Source of the DNA: Sinonovacula constricta
Lineage: Eukaryota; Mollusca; Bivalvia; Cardiida; Solecurtidae
DNA: 64,000 nucleotides
Reading direction: 5' to 3'
Assembly (NCBI GenBank): GCA_007844125.1
Contig: CM017558.1
Coordinates: forward strand, 57,169,147 to 57,233,146
The notes beneath the pieces are model-generated. The model saw nothing but the letters and a program-made list of their open reading frames with translations, had not been told where the DNA came from and did not search any database. The position numbers and the translations under genes are program-made. This document shows positions 53,791 to 64,000 of the stretch, one piece after another (within the stretch, counting starts at the first letter, position 1; the number at the start of each line of letters is the position of its first letter).

Positions 53791-55710
53791 TTAGCCCATT
53801 TTAGCTAGGATTAAGAAGCAGTCGATTAAGAAGCTTTTTATCTGTTTTTGAAGTAAGTTCTTCCTAAACGGGGTCGTCGGTGCTGGTGACGTAGTCGGCT
53901 GGGACGTACTGCTTGTTGAGGGGATCGTTGTGCTTCGCATTGTTGTAGAAGAGGTTGTCCGGCAGTTAAAGTTGTCCCAGTAAAGGATGTCACCGGTCTT
54001 GCTACAAAACATCCCATAGCACCAGTTGCTTGTTTGGTCGTAACCTTCCCTTATATCGTAAAATAAAAAAAATGTATGTATTACCTTATGGAAGAACTTA
54101 TGTAATACCGAGACTGTTTTCAAAGCACTGTGTGTATATACACAGTAATTAGATTGGTTTCAATATGGCGTCTGGATATTCGTTAAGAGTACGTAGTAAG
54201 CTAATTATTGGGCGTGTGCCAAATAAGTCACCGTTACAGGAAAGGTCCTGCGAAATGCGCTTCATTAATGCGCTAGATCTGTGTAAACAGTAAAACATAA
54301 ATCTCGATTCGTGCCAACAAAGCCAACGCGGTTATGGTAGATATCTTTTAAACTAAAGAAACCACGTGACAATTTACCTTGGACATTTAGAGTGACTTTT
54401 CTTCGCGATTAATACGGTCTCACAAACAATAGTCAGTGATCCAAATCGTCTTTTTTAGATTAAAGTATGAGTGTATGTAGAAAGTATGCCCGAAGTCCCT
54501 AAAGTAGTGGTTAGACATTGTAACATGTATTTGATATTTGCAAACTGTCAAATAAAATGTTCAGAAACAGAGTTATATTTAAATTGTGTTAAATGTCTAT
54601 TTTTTAATGAATAAGTACATTTAACTTTCATTTAACAAGCTCATCCTTAAGATCATATTGAAAAATTAAGCCAAAAGTAGTAATAAGATTATGATTATTG
54701 GATTTATCGTCTCACCAACAGTATTTCAGTTATCCGAAGACGGCGTTCACTTGAACGCACTAAAGAACGTACAAAAGACTTTTTTGTAGGTTTTTTTTTA
54801 TATATGTTGCAATGCTCATAGGACTTTGTCTTATATATTCTTATTCATGATCACAACAATGTTAATTGTACAGTGTGGCGGTCGTAAAAAATCTCACCGT
54901 GCATGTAATCTATGTTGTCATTTAATTCATCCTATAAGGATTGTTACGTGTATGTTCTCTGATGGACAATGGACTTTGGTTCCTCAATTCTATCATCGCA
55001 TGTACAGAATGTACAACCATTTACTCCTCTCTGGTCATTTCTTTTCTTGATTTAGAAAGTTAATTTAATTTACTATTAACGTTTTTTTTTGTAGGTCTTC
55101 TAATCGAAATAATACCTATCTCTCTTCTAAACACTATGCGTATGTAGGCATTATTTTTCAATGACGTCACTTCTTTCGTCATAACCTGTCAAACAAAACG
55201 TCAGCGCTTGGACACTTATTCAAATGGATCAGTTTGCTTTTTATTGCTTGCACTCGGTCCATATTGCCGACTGACCGTTCCAAGGCGATAACTGTCGGCT
55301 TTGCTCTTATTGTTGAATGACTCATCACAGATTTATTCTCACTTTTACATTTGGCGTGCGTGTGAATACCTTGGTCCTGTGTCGTTTCAATTTATATATA
55401 TGTCGCAATGCTCATAGGACTTTGTCTTATATAATCTTATAAAGAAACGCACAAAGAATAATTGTTTATCTGACTTACCGAATGATTCGCCGTATTGGTA
55501 AATATGACCGCCGTATTCACAACCGAGGATTGGTGCTGTAGTCGGGGGTGAAGTCGTAGTTATATATGCTGTTGCTGCGGGTGTTGATGCTGTTCTTTGT
55601 ATACGAAACAACCATCCTGTTGCTGTCGTTGCTTAACTGAGTAAAACTGCCAGGATATACACGATCGTGATTGCTGGAAAAGAATTTCGCCAAAGAATGA
55701 GTTTTCTCAT
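53791..55710 (-). CDS. Secreted VWC-like Cys-rich protein, gene D (intact)
   Basis: Three exons on the minus strand: 55710-55638, 55589-55479, 54044-53791. They sum to 438 nt (145 residues plus stop) and join in phase 1. Exon 1 encodes MRKLILWRNSFPAITIVYIL, a signal peptide. Exon 2 is Thr-rich, then CEYGGHIYQYGESFG. Exon 3 gives YDQTSNWCYGMFC, GDILYWDNFNC and a Thr/Ser tail (TTSSTTMRSTTIPSTSS) of O-glycosylation type. The C-x-Y-x-G-x2-Y-x2-G ... W-C-x3-C-S-x2-G ... C pattern resembles a compact von Willebrand factor C domain; that assignment is inference. Intron 1 would be only 48 nt (gttaag...aacag). The gene lies antisense and downstream of gene B. Function unknown. Confidence 0.65.
54785..55440 (-). 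repeat. Single full unit of the ~650 bp interspersed element, inside intron 2 of gene D
   Basis: Reads, in reverse, through the same order of blocks as 4494-5200 and is flanked on both sides by tcataggactttgtcttata. It sits between exons 55479 and 54044 of the VWC-like gene. Confidence 0.75.
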
Positions 55711-55719
55711 TGCCACAAT

Positions 55720-57380
55720 GTGTCGGTGACAATCTTGAGAGTTTTTTTTTCATGTTAGCTGAAACAAGTAATAAATCATTATATAAAACATACGCTAATT
55801 TAATGGCGTCGCTCTGGAAGGCCGTGCTTCTTATGGAATGCATTTTTATGATACGATGATCAAAAAAAACGATGTCGCAGTTGTTCTATAAGACCCTTTT
55901 AAGATAAAAAGAGTGTTCCGTTTTTTCACAGTGCATCCTGCAACAATAAAGTATAGCTTCCATTTATAAACATTAGTTGGCATTGATATGAATTCGCAGT
56001 TTGGGGAGGTCCTTTTAAAAAAAGTAACCCTGAATGCCGATGTTAGCAATGCAGCGTGTAATTACAGATGTAGCAGACAATTAGGAAGAAAGCAAAGTAA
56101 AGATAGTCTAGTTCCCTTCAGTGTACGGTTCGTATGTGTTTTTATAGGACATTTTCTTATCTACCTTCTTATTTAAATTGTATATAGAACTATTTCATTA
56201 TATACTGTTCTATGTTTTAATAAGCACATTATTATAAGTGCATATATTTCTATACAAGTTTCATTCTATACAGTACAACTACTGTTTACCTTGTAAAATG
56301 TTCATCATTAATCCTTTCTACACCAATAACATTTTATACACTAGAGAAATTGTTTCCAGTACTAGCTTCTTATTATTCACACCAATCGTACTTAAACTAC
56401 TTTAGTCACCAAAAGCTACTTGTTTACAAGCTAACGTTGTGACGTACGTTAATGAATTCAACCGGAACTTCAATCCTGTCCATCAATCTTAGTGTATTGG
56501 CTGTATGTTATGACTCAGCTTTCAAATGAAACGATGTGTGACCTTTACAATTGGTTATTGACTCGACTTGCCCATGTCCGTAATTAAACTTTATTCATAT
56601 TTGTAGCACATGTATTTTAAAGGTGGTACAATTTGGACCATTTTTACTTTCTCAAGCAATCATATAAATAGTTTTATACTTGAAAAGTTTCCGCGATACA
56701 CTTCTTAATGATTTCCTTTGTTAGGTGAAAAGAGAAACATTCCACTTTTGATTACAAACATGTATTTTGTAACTGGGCCACTCCACAGAATAAGCTATTT
56801 TAAACTAAGAAAACCACGTGACTACTTAATTTTGGGATCATGTTATGATATTATCAGAATAATATATATTCGCTCGGGCTTCAGTTTCTATTTATAGCAG
56901 AAATCCGCATCTTGTGTATTTATAGATATAAACCGAATATTTATAGCAATTTTCACGATCTGTACTGTGTCATAAATGTGGTTGTGTTCCAAAACGTCTT
57001 TACCTTGCCCAAATTCTGTTAAAACATTAGGAACATATTGTAACATGTATTTGATATAGGTAATCTGTCGGATATCACCTTTAAACAATTTTCATTAATT
57101 ATTATAATTTTACATTTCTCAGCATTCAATTAAATTGCTTTGATGTAGCTGTCTTACAATATTCAACCTCGTTGAAAATGATAAAACAGTAAAAAGGCAT
57201 TGACAAAGAATAAAGCAGTAGCACCTTTGAACAACTTAAGAATGAAATAAGTTCGTAATCAACATAAGTAAAATAATTAAAAAAGATGGTGATCATGTGT
57301 AATGATATTATATTTGGTTGGGAAAAAATCTGTATTAAAAAAGCAATCATTCAACTCGTTGTTACAATAAAATTAAAACA
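55720..57380. other. Non-coding region in copy 2
   Basis: The part after ~56700 aligns with 11090-11530 and then 12850-13060 of copy 1. No exon recognised. Confidence 0.45.
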
Positions 57381-57382
57381 TT

Positions 57383-57675
57383 TTAAAATTTCAGTGGTTT
57401 TTCGGCGAAGACATCTCTTTTAACATCTTCAAAAATCGTTTTGAGAGCTATTTTTTGTGAGTTCGGTTTCATCTGCTTTACTGTCAGCAACTTTGGACAA
57501 TCGATGAAGAAGCCGTGTGTTTTCATGACCGCTAGTTGCTGGCGCCTTGTTGCTACAGTCGAAGGTGGTGACTGTTCCTGTCTGGCTTCTATGAGCGGAG
57601 GTAGGCAGGGCACGTCATCCATACGAACAAGATGTCCATCGACGCTGCACAGAAAGGCGTAGCACAAAAGACGTT
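57383..57675 (-). pseudogene. Terminal exon of VWC-like gene C, copy 2 (decayed)
   Basis: Aligned with the intact exon 13352-13069. The first Cys is Arg (CGT), the Trp of WCY is Leu, and two extra bases (acaca for aca near 57522) shift the frame so the basic tail is lost. Confidence 0.7.
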
Positions 57676-58091
57676 CTGGGTCATAGTCCTAGAAGCGGTA
57701 AAAGTAGGAACCTGTGTTAGTTTCGCCACTTTTAATGTATTAAAGAAAACAAAATACTTAGTAATCGTAAGTTATTTAATTCGGTACTAGAAAACTTAAG
57801 ATCTTATTCCAGAGGGTTAGCCGGAAGTCTGTGAAGTAAAATACCCCGTGGAGTATATGGCTGATATGGTTGTTGATTCTAAAATGATGTTTACAAATAA
57901 AAGCATGTATGGCCAACGGCTTTATCATCAGTTATTCAACAATAAGAACTATTCCAGATAGGCCCCGGTTATATAAACGGTGCCAACAATATGCTTTATA
58001 TTTGCGCGTTCCCTGCCCCTGCAGTTCATTTATGTCACAAAAATTAAGGGGATTGTTAAGAAAGACCAACAATCGTTTAGTGATTGATACT

Positions 58092-58117
58092 GTCTGGCAC
58101 CGATATTGGTGCCAGAC
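58092..58117. repeat. 10 bp perfect hairpin inside repeat A
   Basis: GTCTGGCACC and GGTGCCAGAC flank a 6 nt loop. The matching site in the second A repeat (near 58630) has lost the symmetry. Confidence 0.85.
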
Positions 58118-58776
58118 GAATTTATTTAAAATTATCATTATTTGAAAAAAAACATGGAAAACCGTGTGACATAAAGTTGGACAATAAAAAGTCCCCTGAG
58201 TTAACATCATAACAGGTTTAAAAGTTCATAAGTAAGGAACACATATTGGCAAGGTAATATTACAACAATGTGAAGTTATAATTGCACAGATAGAAACAAA
58301 ATTATGTAAAGGGTGGTGGAGGGGTAGAAGGCGGATAAACAAAAGCGGATTGAACTTCTCTGATTTCCTTTGTTTCCTTGCGTTTTCAGGACGAGGCTGA
58401 CAAATGCTTGTACAGAAGGATACACTGCACTAAATATATAAAGGTAACGTTCCACCAAAACTATCCGTCCACCATAAGTAATAAGTAATGGGCGCAAACA
58501 TAAATTACTTTATATTATCATATAAAGTAGTGTTTTATATTTGCGCGTAACCTGCACCTGCAGTTCATTTATGTCACAAAAATTAAGGGGGTTGTTAAGA
58601 AAGACCAACAATTGCGTAGTGATTGATACCGTCTACCGATATTGGTGCAAGGCGAAATTATTTAAATTTATCGTTATTTGAAAGAAAAGCATGAAAAACG
58701 GTGTGACATAAAGTTGGACAATAAAAAGTCCACACCACCGTCCAACCAAAGTAGCCAGTGCCCTTTGACTGAACCC

Positions 58777-59160
58777 TTAAGTGCTGTACCTTGGAAGGAT
58801 CTCACCAATAACTACATATTTGCAGCCATCAAGCAAAATCCTACATGCAAATGTAAATATCTTATCAGCTACCCGACGAGGTGGTATCTGTGAATTGCAT
58901 AAATCGTTGCTTCCAATGTCCAGGGAAACAGTGTCAATATTTAGATCCTTAATAAGACTGATATCCGACCACAATGACTTGGCATGATATGGGTCTGTTA
59001 TGGTAGCCCCTCTAATCCCATGCCAAAATATCTGTAATCGAGATGAATCAATATTCATATTCACACGTCCTTGGTCATAACACCAAAATTGTTGTCTTCT
59101 GGTGAATGAATGTCCATGGATGAGAACATTGTACATCGTGAAACTAGCAAAATGTAACAT
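58777..59160 (-). CDS. SGNH/GDSL hydrolase-like ORF fragment of the mobile element
   Basis: A true ATG opens 127 residues containing VLIHGHSFTRR (block I, Gly-x-Ser nucleophile), SLDIGSNDLC (block III, G-x-N-D) and PPRRVADKI. Hydrolase frames of this kind accompany Ngaro and related retrotransposons. The frame ends soon after VVIGEILPR, before the C-terminal Asp-x-x-His block, so it is truncated and probably inactive. Confidence 0.7.
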   Translation of the reverse strand: MLHFASFTMYNVLIHGHSFTRRQQFWCYDQGRVNMNIDSSRLQIFWHGIRGATITDPYHAKSLWSDISLIKDLNIDTVSLDIGSNDLCNSQIPPRRVADKIFTFACRILLDGCKYVVIGEILPRYST

Positions 59161-61245
59161 TGTAACAGTAAACAGGCACCCTGATCCTGCTGAAAGTAAG
59201 CAATGTAGTGATCAAATCAATTGACATAGATTAAGCTTAACGTGTAAAATACTGTTAAGTGAAATAAGTAATAAACACCAAAGAAATAGAATGCAGATAT
59301 AATTACCACTGTCTGCAATCCCAGCAGGTATAATTATGTAGAATTAATGCGATGCGTGAAGTGGTTAACCAGAACGTTATGTAAACAAGAACAAAGAAAT
59401 CTCTGGCAATAAGCCGTTACAGAAGCCTCTGTATCGAAAGCGACTGAAACTTATTAAAGAATTATATGTAACAATGTTATTACACAGATCCCATCAAACA
59501 AAGAAGTTAAGCAAGATCAAAAATGGAAGAAAATAAACAAAAATGGCGTGAACTTCTCTGATTTCCTGATTTGATTCATTGCGCTTTCAGAACGAGGCTT
59601 GTACAGAAGGATACACTGCACGAAATATATAAAGGTAACGCTCCACCAAAACTATCCGTCCTCCATAAGTAACAAGTAATGGGCGCAAACATAAATTACT
59701 CTATATTATCATATAAAGTATTGTTTTTTATCCTTACATCATTTTGGACAACAGATATTATATAGCAAGATGTGATAGCATTGACTTTATTATCCGCCCG
59801 TCACGCGCATCCGGGTGGATACTTTTTAAAATGTATGCAGTGGACGTCCACACGTCGTCAAATTGTTATTTTTAAGATATATAGGTACACAAAAATCTGT
59901 GATAGAAAACTAGTTATAAGACGGTAGCAGTTATTATTATGAACTAGAGGCTGTTTGTCATGATCTTGTTTAAAAAAAGATACCGAATATGCCGGTGATA
60001 ACATGGCAGCTTGTAGTTTCAGATGTAGCAGACAACAAGAATAAAAGTAAAGTAGCAGATAGTCTAGTTCACATGAGAGTTATGGTTTGCAACTATTACA
60101 TATATATGTATGTAATGAATCGGCAAGTTAAGAGTGTTTAGTTTAAGAATAGTTGTCTCCTTGTTTAAAGCGCATGCACCAGTCTGCGCCTGGATAGTTA
60201 TTTATGGCATGACGTCTGGTATAGTAACGTAAATTTCTTTAAAAGCTATATTCCATCTATCTGTCAGTTTGCTGCAAAACATATGCTAGGAAGCAATAAG
60301 AAGCACCATTTGCATATGAGACAGAGTGATGACAGAATTATTCCTTAGTCTTTCGATTTTGGTTGAGGAATACAATAGAAAATGAGAATCAGTCCGCTGG
60401 TAATAAGAAGCTTAAATGTACCCCATACACCCATCGTAAATGTTTGAATTTTGGGATACGCCAAAACAAATACTGTGAGATTTAAGTGACAAATAAATCT
60501 GCAAATAAGTTAAACTTGTTTTAAACATTTTGTTATAACATTAAAATAACAACAGCACTCTAAAGCGAATCCAGTTTTCAGATTATATCTTTATACCGTG
60601 ATTGAGACAAAAATTAATTTTAAACCCTGTTTTTGTTAATAAAACAGGTGTTAGGATTAATACAATGTTAGTGCTGAACGTTGAATATGTTCTCACTCTC
60701 GGCAAGCCTAGCGATTTAAATTGGTCTTCCGTGTGCCAACACAAGTACTTATTAATTTACCTGTGTGAAAGCGCCCAAAGGTTTATTAGTGCGTGCTTTT
60801 AAAAAAACTTGCTTGCAATAGAACATTTTGCATAAAGACGGCGACGCATGTGTGTACATTAAACTTACAAAATAATTATGTGCATTTATTCGTAAGATAT
60901 TAATTTGTTATATTTTTTGTATTCATACAACATACGGAACTATTTTACAATGCGAAAGCACAAATCCCCAAATCAGTTAGTTGAGAAGCGTCATAGCATA
61001 TAGGTAACTAAAATCTAGTGACGTAAAGAAACTAAACTCCTATATATTGTTCATAATTTTTACAATTATCAATAGGTTCTCAAGCCATATACTGTTTACC
61101 CTTCAGCACATCATATGGTTTCGACTCCTGTCGGGGCAGCAGTTGGGGACTTTCGTACAAAGATGTCTCTTACCTGACATATGGTGATATGTGTATATCT
61201 GTGATGTTTCTATATAAAACATTAGAACAAACCAATAACACTTAC

Positions 61246-61528
61246 GTGAACGATGATGGTATTCGGTGCATATACTAAATCAAAGAACGCACATCCTGCT
61301 GGTTTGTTGTTTGTGCCAAAGTCCCTTGTTGGCCCGTCTATATTTGCAGAAATGACTGGTTTCCTTGTCTCCTTCATATCAGTCGTGGATGATGAGGACA
61401 ATCTGAGGATGTCGTCAAGCTAGCTGTTGACGACGTAGTGGGAACACAATTGAAGTTATTCTACGACAAAACAGGATCATCCAAGTTACGGAACATACCG
61501 AAACACCAATTGGAACCGTCCTTGCACT
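61246..61528 (-). pseudogene. Exon 2 of VWC-like gene C, copy 2 (in-frame TAG)
   Basis: Same 283 nt length, TAG (61463-61461) and donor as 15460-15178. It reads CKDGSNWCFGMF then Arg where copy 1 still has Cys. The tail in the other frame keeps DFGTNNKPAGCAFFDLVYAPNT. Confidence 0.6.
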
Positions 61529-62401
61529 CACTTGTGCACAGAACAAAGGAATATATCACGAAAAATGTGGCAGTTCTACTTGTAATGTAGCTGTTTGCCT
61601 TTTTTCTTAGAATGGGCTTGGATGCGAAAAGATTAATGTCCCTTCATTAGCTCCGTAGAAGATGTTACGGTGAAGCTGATAGTGCAGCCATCAATTATAT
61701 CAAGCTAGTTATGTGTTTCTGACAACAACTCCTGCATACAATACTGGAGCAATATTTGGCAGTCTGAATTTTAACCTGCGTTCTTCTGAGCAGACACTCT
61801 ACCTTCTCCACAGTGCGCTATAAACGTCGAAAAATTATGACAAGAATCGCTGATGTTTTAGCGGAATGTACAGGCATTTTCTATAGATTAAAATAACTTG
61901 TAATGGAATTGCAGATATATGAACATATACTTAAATCCATGTACAGGTAACTTTGTTGAGGTAAAAATTATGCAGGTACTTTTTAAGTGACTTTTATCAA
62001 CTTATATTGAAAGCTATGAAAGGTGTAATTTGATACAACATATTTAAATACACGTATTGTAATTTTTGATAACTTGAAAGATATTGAATGTCATAATAGT
62101 TAACTAAGTTAATTGACTTGATAAAATGTATTCAAAACCTTGGCGATTTCATTTACTTGCTCTAAATATATGAAAACAATCAACAGATATATGAAATGAG
62201 TTTTTCTTCTGAACAATGACACCGCGTTTAAATTGTGTTTTTAATTAAGTAAAAACGAGAAGTTTTTCCTCGAAAATTCCAGACTTTTTAGAATTGCGAT
62301 ACAATTTTGGCTCCACTGTTTGTAATACTTTTAAACAGATTAGGAGTAAATATTAGAAATATAATAATATTATTATTATCAGAAAAGAATGCATATATCA
62401 C

Positions 62402-62645
62402 CAAGATATGTACCTGGAGGATAAAAGTTTCCTTCATAAAGACATCTAACGGGTTCTGGTGGCGGTAGTAGTGAGTGCATGTCCTTCCTTTGACTACCAG
62501 ACGTCAAGTATGAACCAGTCAAGGTACATAGCAGCAAGGTCAAGGTTACTGCAAAACAGTATAAGGTGTTTCTTGTTATTCTGCGATTCCATAGTTTAAT
62601 TGTTACAGTAATTGATTTTTGTTCTTTGTTCTGCTTGGTTAACAT
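62402..62645 (-). CDS. Signal-peptide exon of VWC-like gene C, copy 2 (reading frame intact)
   Basis: ATG at 62645 opens 81 codons plus one base: MLTKQNKEQK, a hydrophobic stretch (YCFAVTLTLLLCTLTG), then PPPEPVRCLYEGNFYPPGTYLG and a donor (cttg|gtgata). This is the first half of the VWC-like module and ends in the phase of the terminal exon. The n-region is unusually long for a signal peptide, so a signal anchor is possible. Its natural terminal exon in this copy (57675) is decayed, so a complete product is doubtful. Confidence 0.55.
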
Positions 62646-63259
62646 GGACCTGTATGACAAGGAATTACGCTGTTTTTAGCATATAATGAACCTGAGTTAG
62701 AAGACATACGAATCAACGCTTTATGCTTATCGGAAATTAAGTTTGGAAACAAATGACGATACTGGGATACCACCTTCTGCTAAAACTAAAGGACAGGATT
62801 GCTACACCTTTATCAAGTTTCAACCCGTAGACATGGTCCACTGCATATTACCCAGCCCCCTAAGAAAATTTGAGATGTTGAAAGCATATTGATCTTTGAT
62901 TGTTTCTGATGACTTGTGGATTACAACAACAGTCGACACATACAGCTTGTTGTGTTCAGTTTTGCATTGTAAATAATTGGCAGTTTTAATAGCATAATAA
63001 AACCTCTGAGCTTTCTAAATTTCTAAAGATAGTGGTGTATCTTACGATAGAGAAAAGTGGAGATGACAAAAGAATGCCATGAGAAAATTTCACTAAACCT
63101 TTAAAACAAACATTTTTGACGTTTTTTTTTTTTTGCTTTTTTATCTACCTTGATCATTATTTGCTTTCAGAAAACGATAAGCAACAGCACCCAAAGGACT
63201 CAATTAATTATAACGGGTGTTCATAAAATTTATCTGTAAACAGAAAAGGAAAGTTTAAG

Positions 63260-64000
63260 TAGGCGAAAGTTCGAAAATCCAACTTCGATTTGTTCTTTTA
63301 ACTAAACCACTGTTTCTCTTCTTTCTTTTTGTCAAGGATTTTGTCACACAAAGCAAATTAAAAGTCAAAGACAATTGAGAGGTTTGATATAATTGCAGTT
63401 GTTTAAATTTCTAAGATACGTGTGTATATCATCACTTTAAAAATACGTCATTCTCGTAAGTTCGGTGGGCCTGGTGGGGTGTTTGTAACCACTTATCCGA
63501 TATATCTCGTCTTTAAAGATGCATCTTGTGTAATAGTTAAATGTAAATGTTGTTACTGAAATTGTGTATTACACTTCTTTGCAGTTAGGTATTTTTCTGA
63601 CTGTCGAAGACATAGGTCTATGGTCTAAAATCGTCGAATTGATGTTTTGCATAATGGTGAAATAAACAGTAAACATAATCGGTAATAAACTAAAATAGGT
63701 CAATACTGATAATGCCCCCCCCCCCCCCCCTGCAGGGCAAAGTGGAGTTTTGCATGTCCAATTTACCGAAATGGGAGTTTTATCTCTTTTCAGTTTGTCA
63801 CATAATAACAAAATGGCGAACAAGTCGAACTTCCGATTTTGAATTTTGCTTGCATTTCTAAATGTTTTGAAATGCGCTGCTAGAATAATGCCATACTTCC
63901 CGATTGTTGTAAACACGTGACCATTTACAAATGCAACCGAAGCAGGTAAGACGGGTGGCCAGCATTTATTAAATCAGATTAATATACAAATAATATAGCC
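63260..64000. other. Unduplicated end of the window
   Basis: No exon or known repeat recognised. Contains a 16-base C run at 63715-63730. Confidence 0.5.
63715..63730 (+). repeat. Poly-C run (16)
   Basis: Uninterrupted C run directly visible. Confidence 0.95.

Larger units (their letters stand above)
57995..59723 (-). mobile_element. DIRS/Ngaro-like element with split direct repeats
   Basis: Defined by the empty site in copy 1 (aatatgc|tttttatcc, near 13685). Two repeat types alternate: A at 57995-58205 and 58545-58735, B at ~58300-58545 and ~59530-59723. Read on the minus strand the order is B-ORF-A-B-A, the split-direct-repeat layout (A1-ORF-B1-A2-B2) of DIRS-order elements of PAT/Ngaro type. 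The interior is short (~0.8 kb) and holds only an SGNH hydrolase-like frame. No reverse transcriptase, RNase H or tyrosine recombinase was found, so it is a deleted, non-autonomous copy. No obvious target-site duplication, as expected for recombinase-type insertion. Confidence 0.7.
46640..63260. repeat. Segmental duplication, copy 2
   Basis: Collinear with 1-17170. Copy-2-only sequence includes ~48525-48840, ~54490-55700 (which includes the ~650 bp element and the exons of the intact VWC-like gene) and the DIRS-like element at 57995-59723. Confidence 0.9.

Overview
The window is eukaryotic, AT-rich and intron-rich, with many microsatellites and tRNA-derived SINE-like pieces. The gene content (a receptor tyrosine phosphatase with a fucolectin/F5-8C-like ectodomain and EGF repeats, small secreted Cys-rich genes, a DIRS/Ngaro-type element carrying an SGNH hydrolase) points to a lophotrochozoan, most likely a bivalve mollusc. 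The taxon is inference; I could not run a database search.

Layout. (1) 1-4105, + strand: the last six coding exons of a receptor protein tyrosine phosphatase (gene A), starting upstream of the window. (2) 4480-5600: two units of a ~650 bp interspersed element. (3) 5600-17170: decayed exons, on the minus strand, of a small family of secreted Cys-rich proteins that I call VWC-like. (4) 17200-31400: mostly non-coding, with SINEs, three broken exons of an aspartylglucosaminidase (AGA) gene, and a dead Tigger/pogo transposase. (5) 31414-50561, + strand: a complete receptor phosphatase (gene B). It has 27 exons, and their summed length (3282 nt) is an exact multiple of three, giving 1093 aa: signal peptide, galactose-binding/F-lectin-like domain, six EGF-like exons, one TM segment, an intact catalytic D1 and a degenerate D2. 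(6) 50562-63260: a second copy of the region downstream of gene A, with the VWC-like genes again on the minus strand. It holds one apparently intact three-exon gene (55710-53791) and a 1.7 kb DIRS-like insertion. (7) 63260-64000: nothing recognised.

The main structure is a tandem duplication: 1 to ~17170 is collinear with ~46640 to ~63260. Each unit carries a + strand phosphatase followed by minus-strand VWC-like genes. After duplication the copies diverged by different insertions and by loss of different exons. In both phosphatase copies D2 has the same degenerate signature (CSMDWTKCG in place of CSAGVGRTG), so D2 was already inactive and is kept as a pseudophosphatase. Gene B should be a membrane receptor that binds a glycan or protein ligand outside and dephosphorylates tyrosine inside through D1 alone.

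Gene models were built by hand from splice signals, reading phase and comparison of the two copies, without transcripts. Exact exon edges should be read with that in mind.
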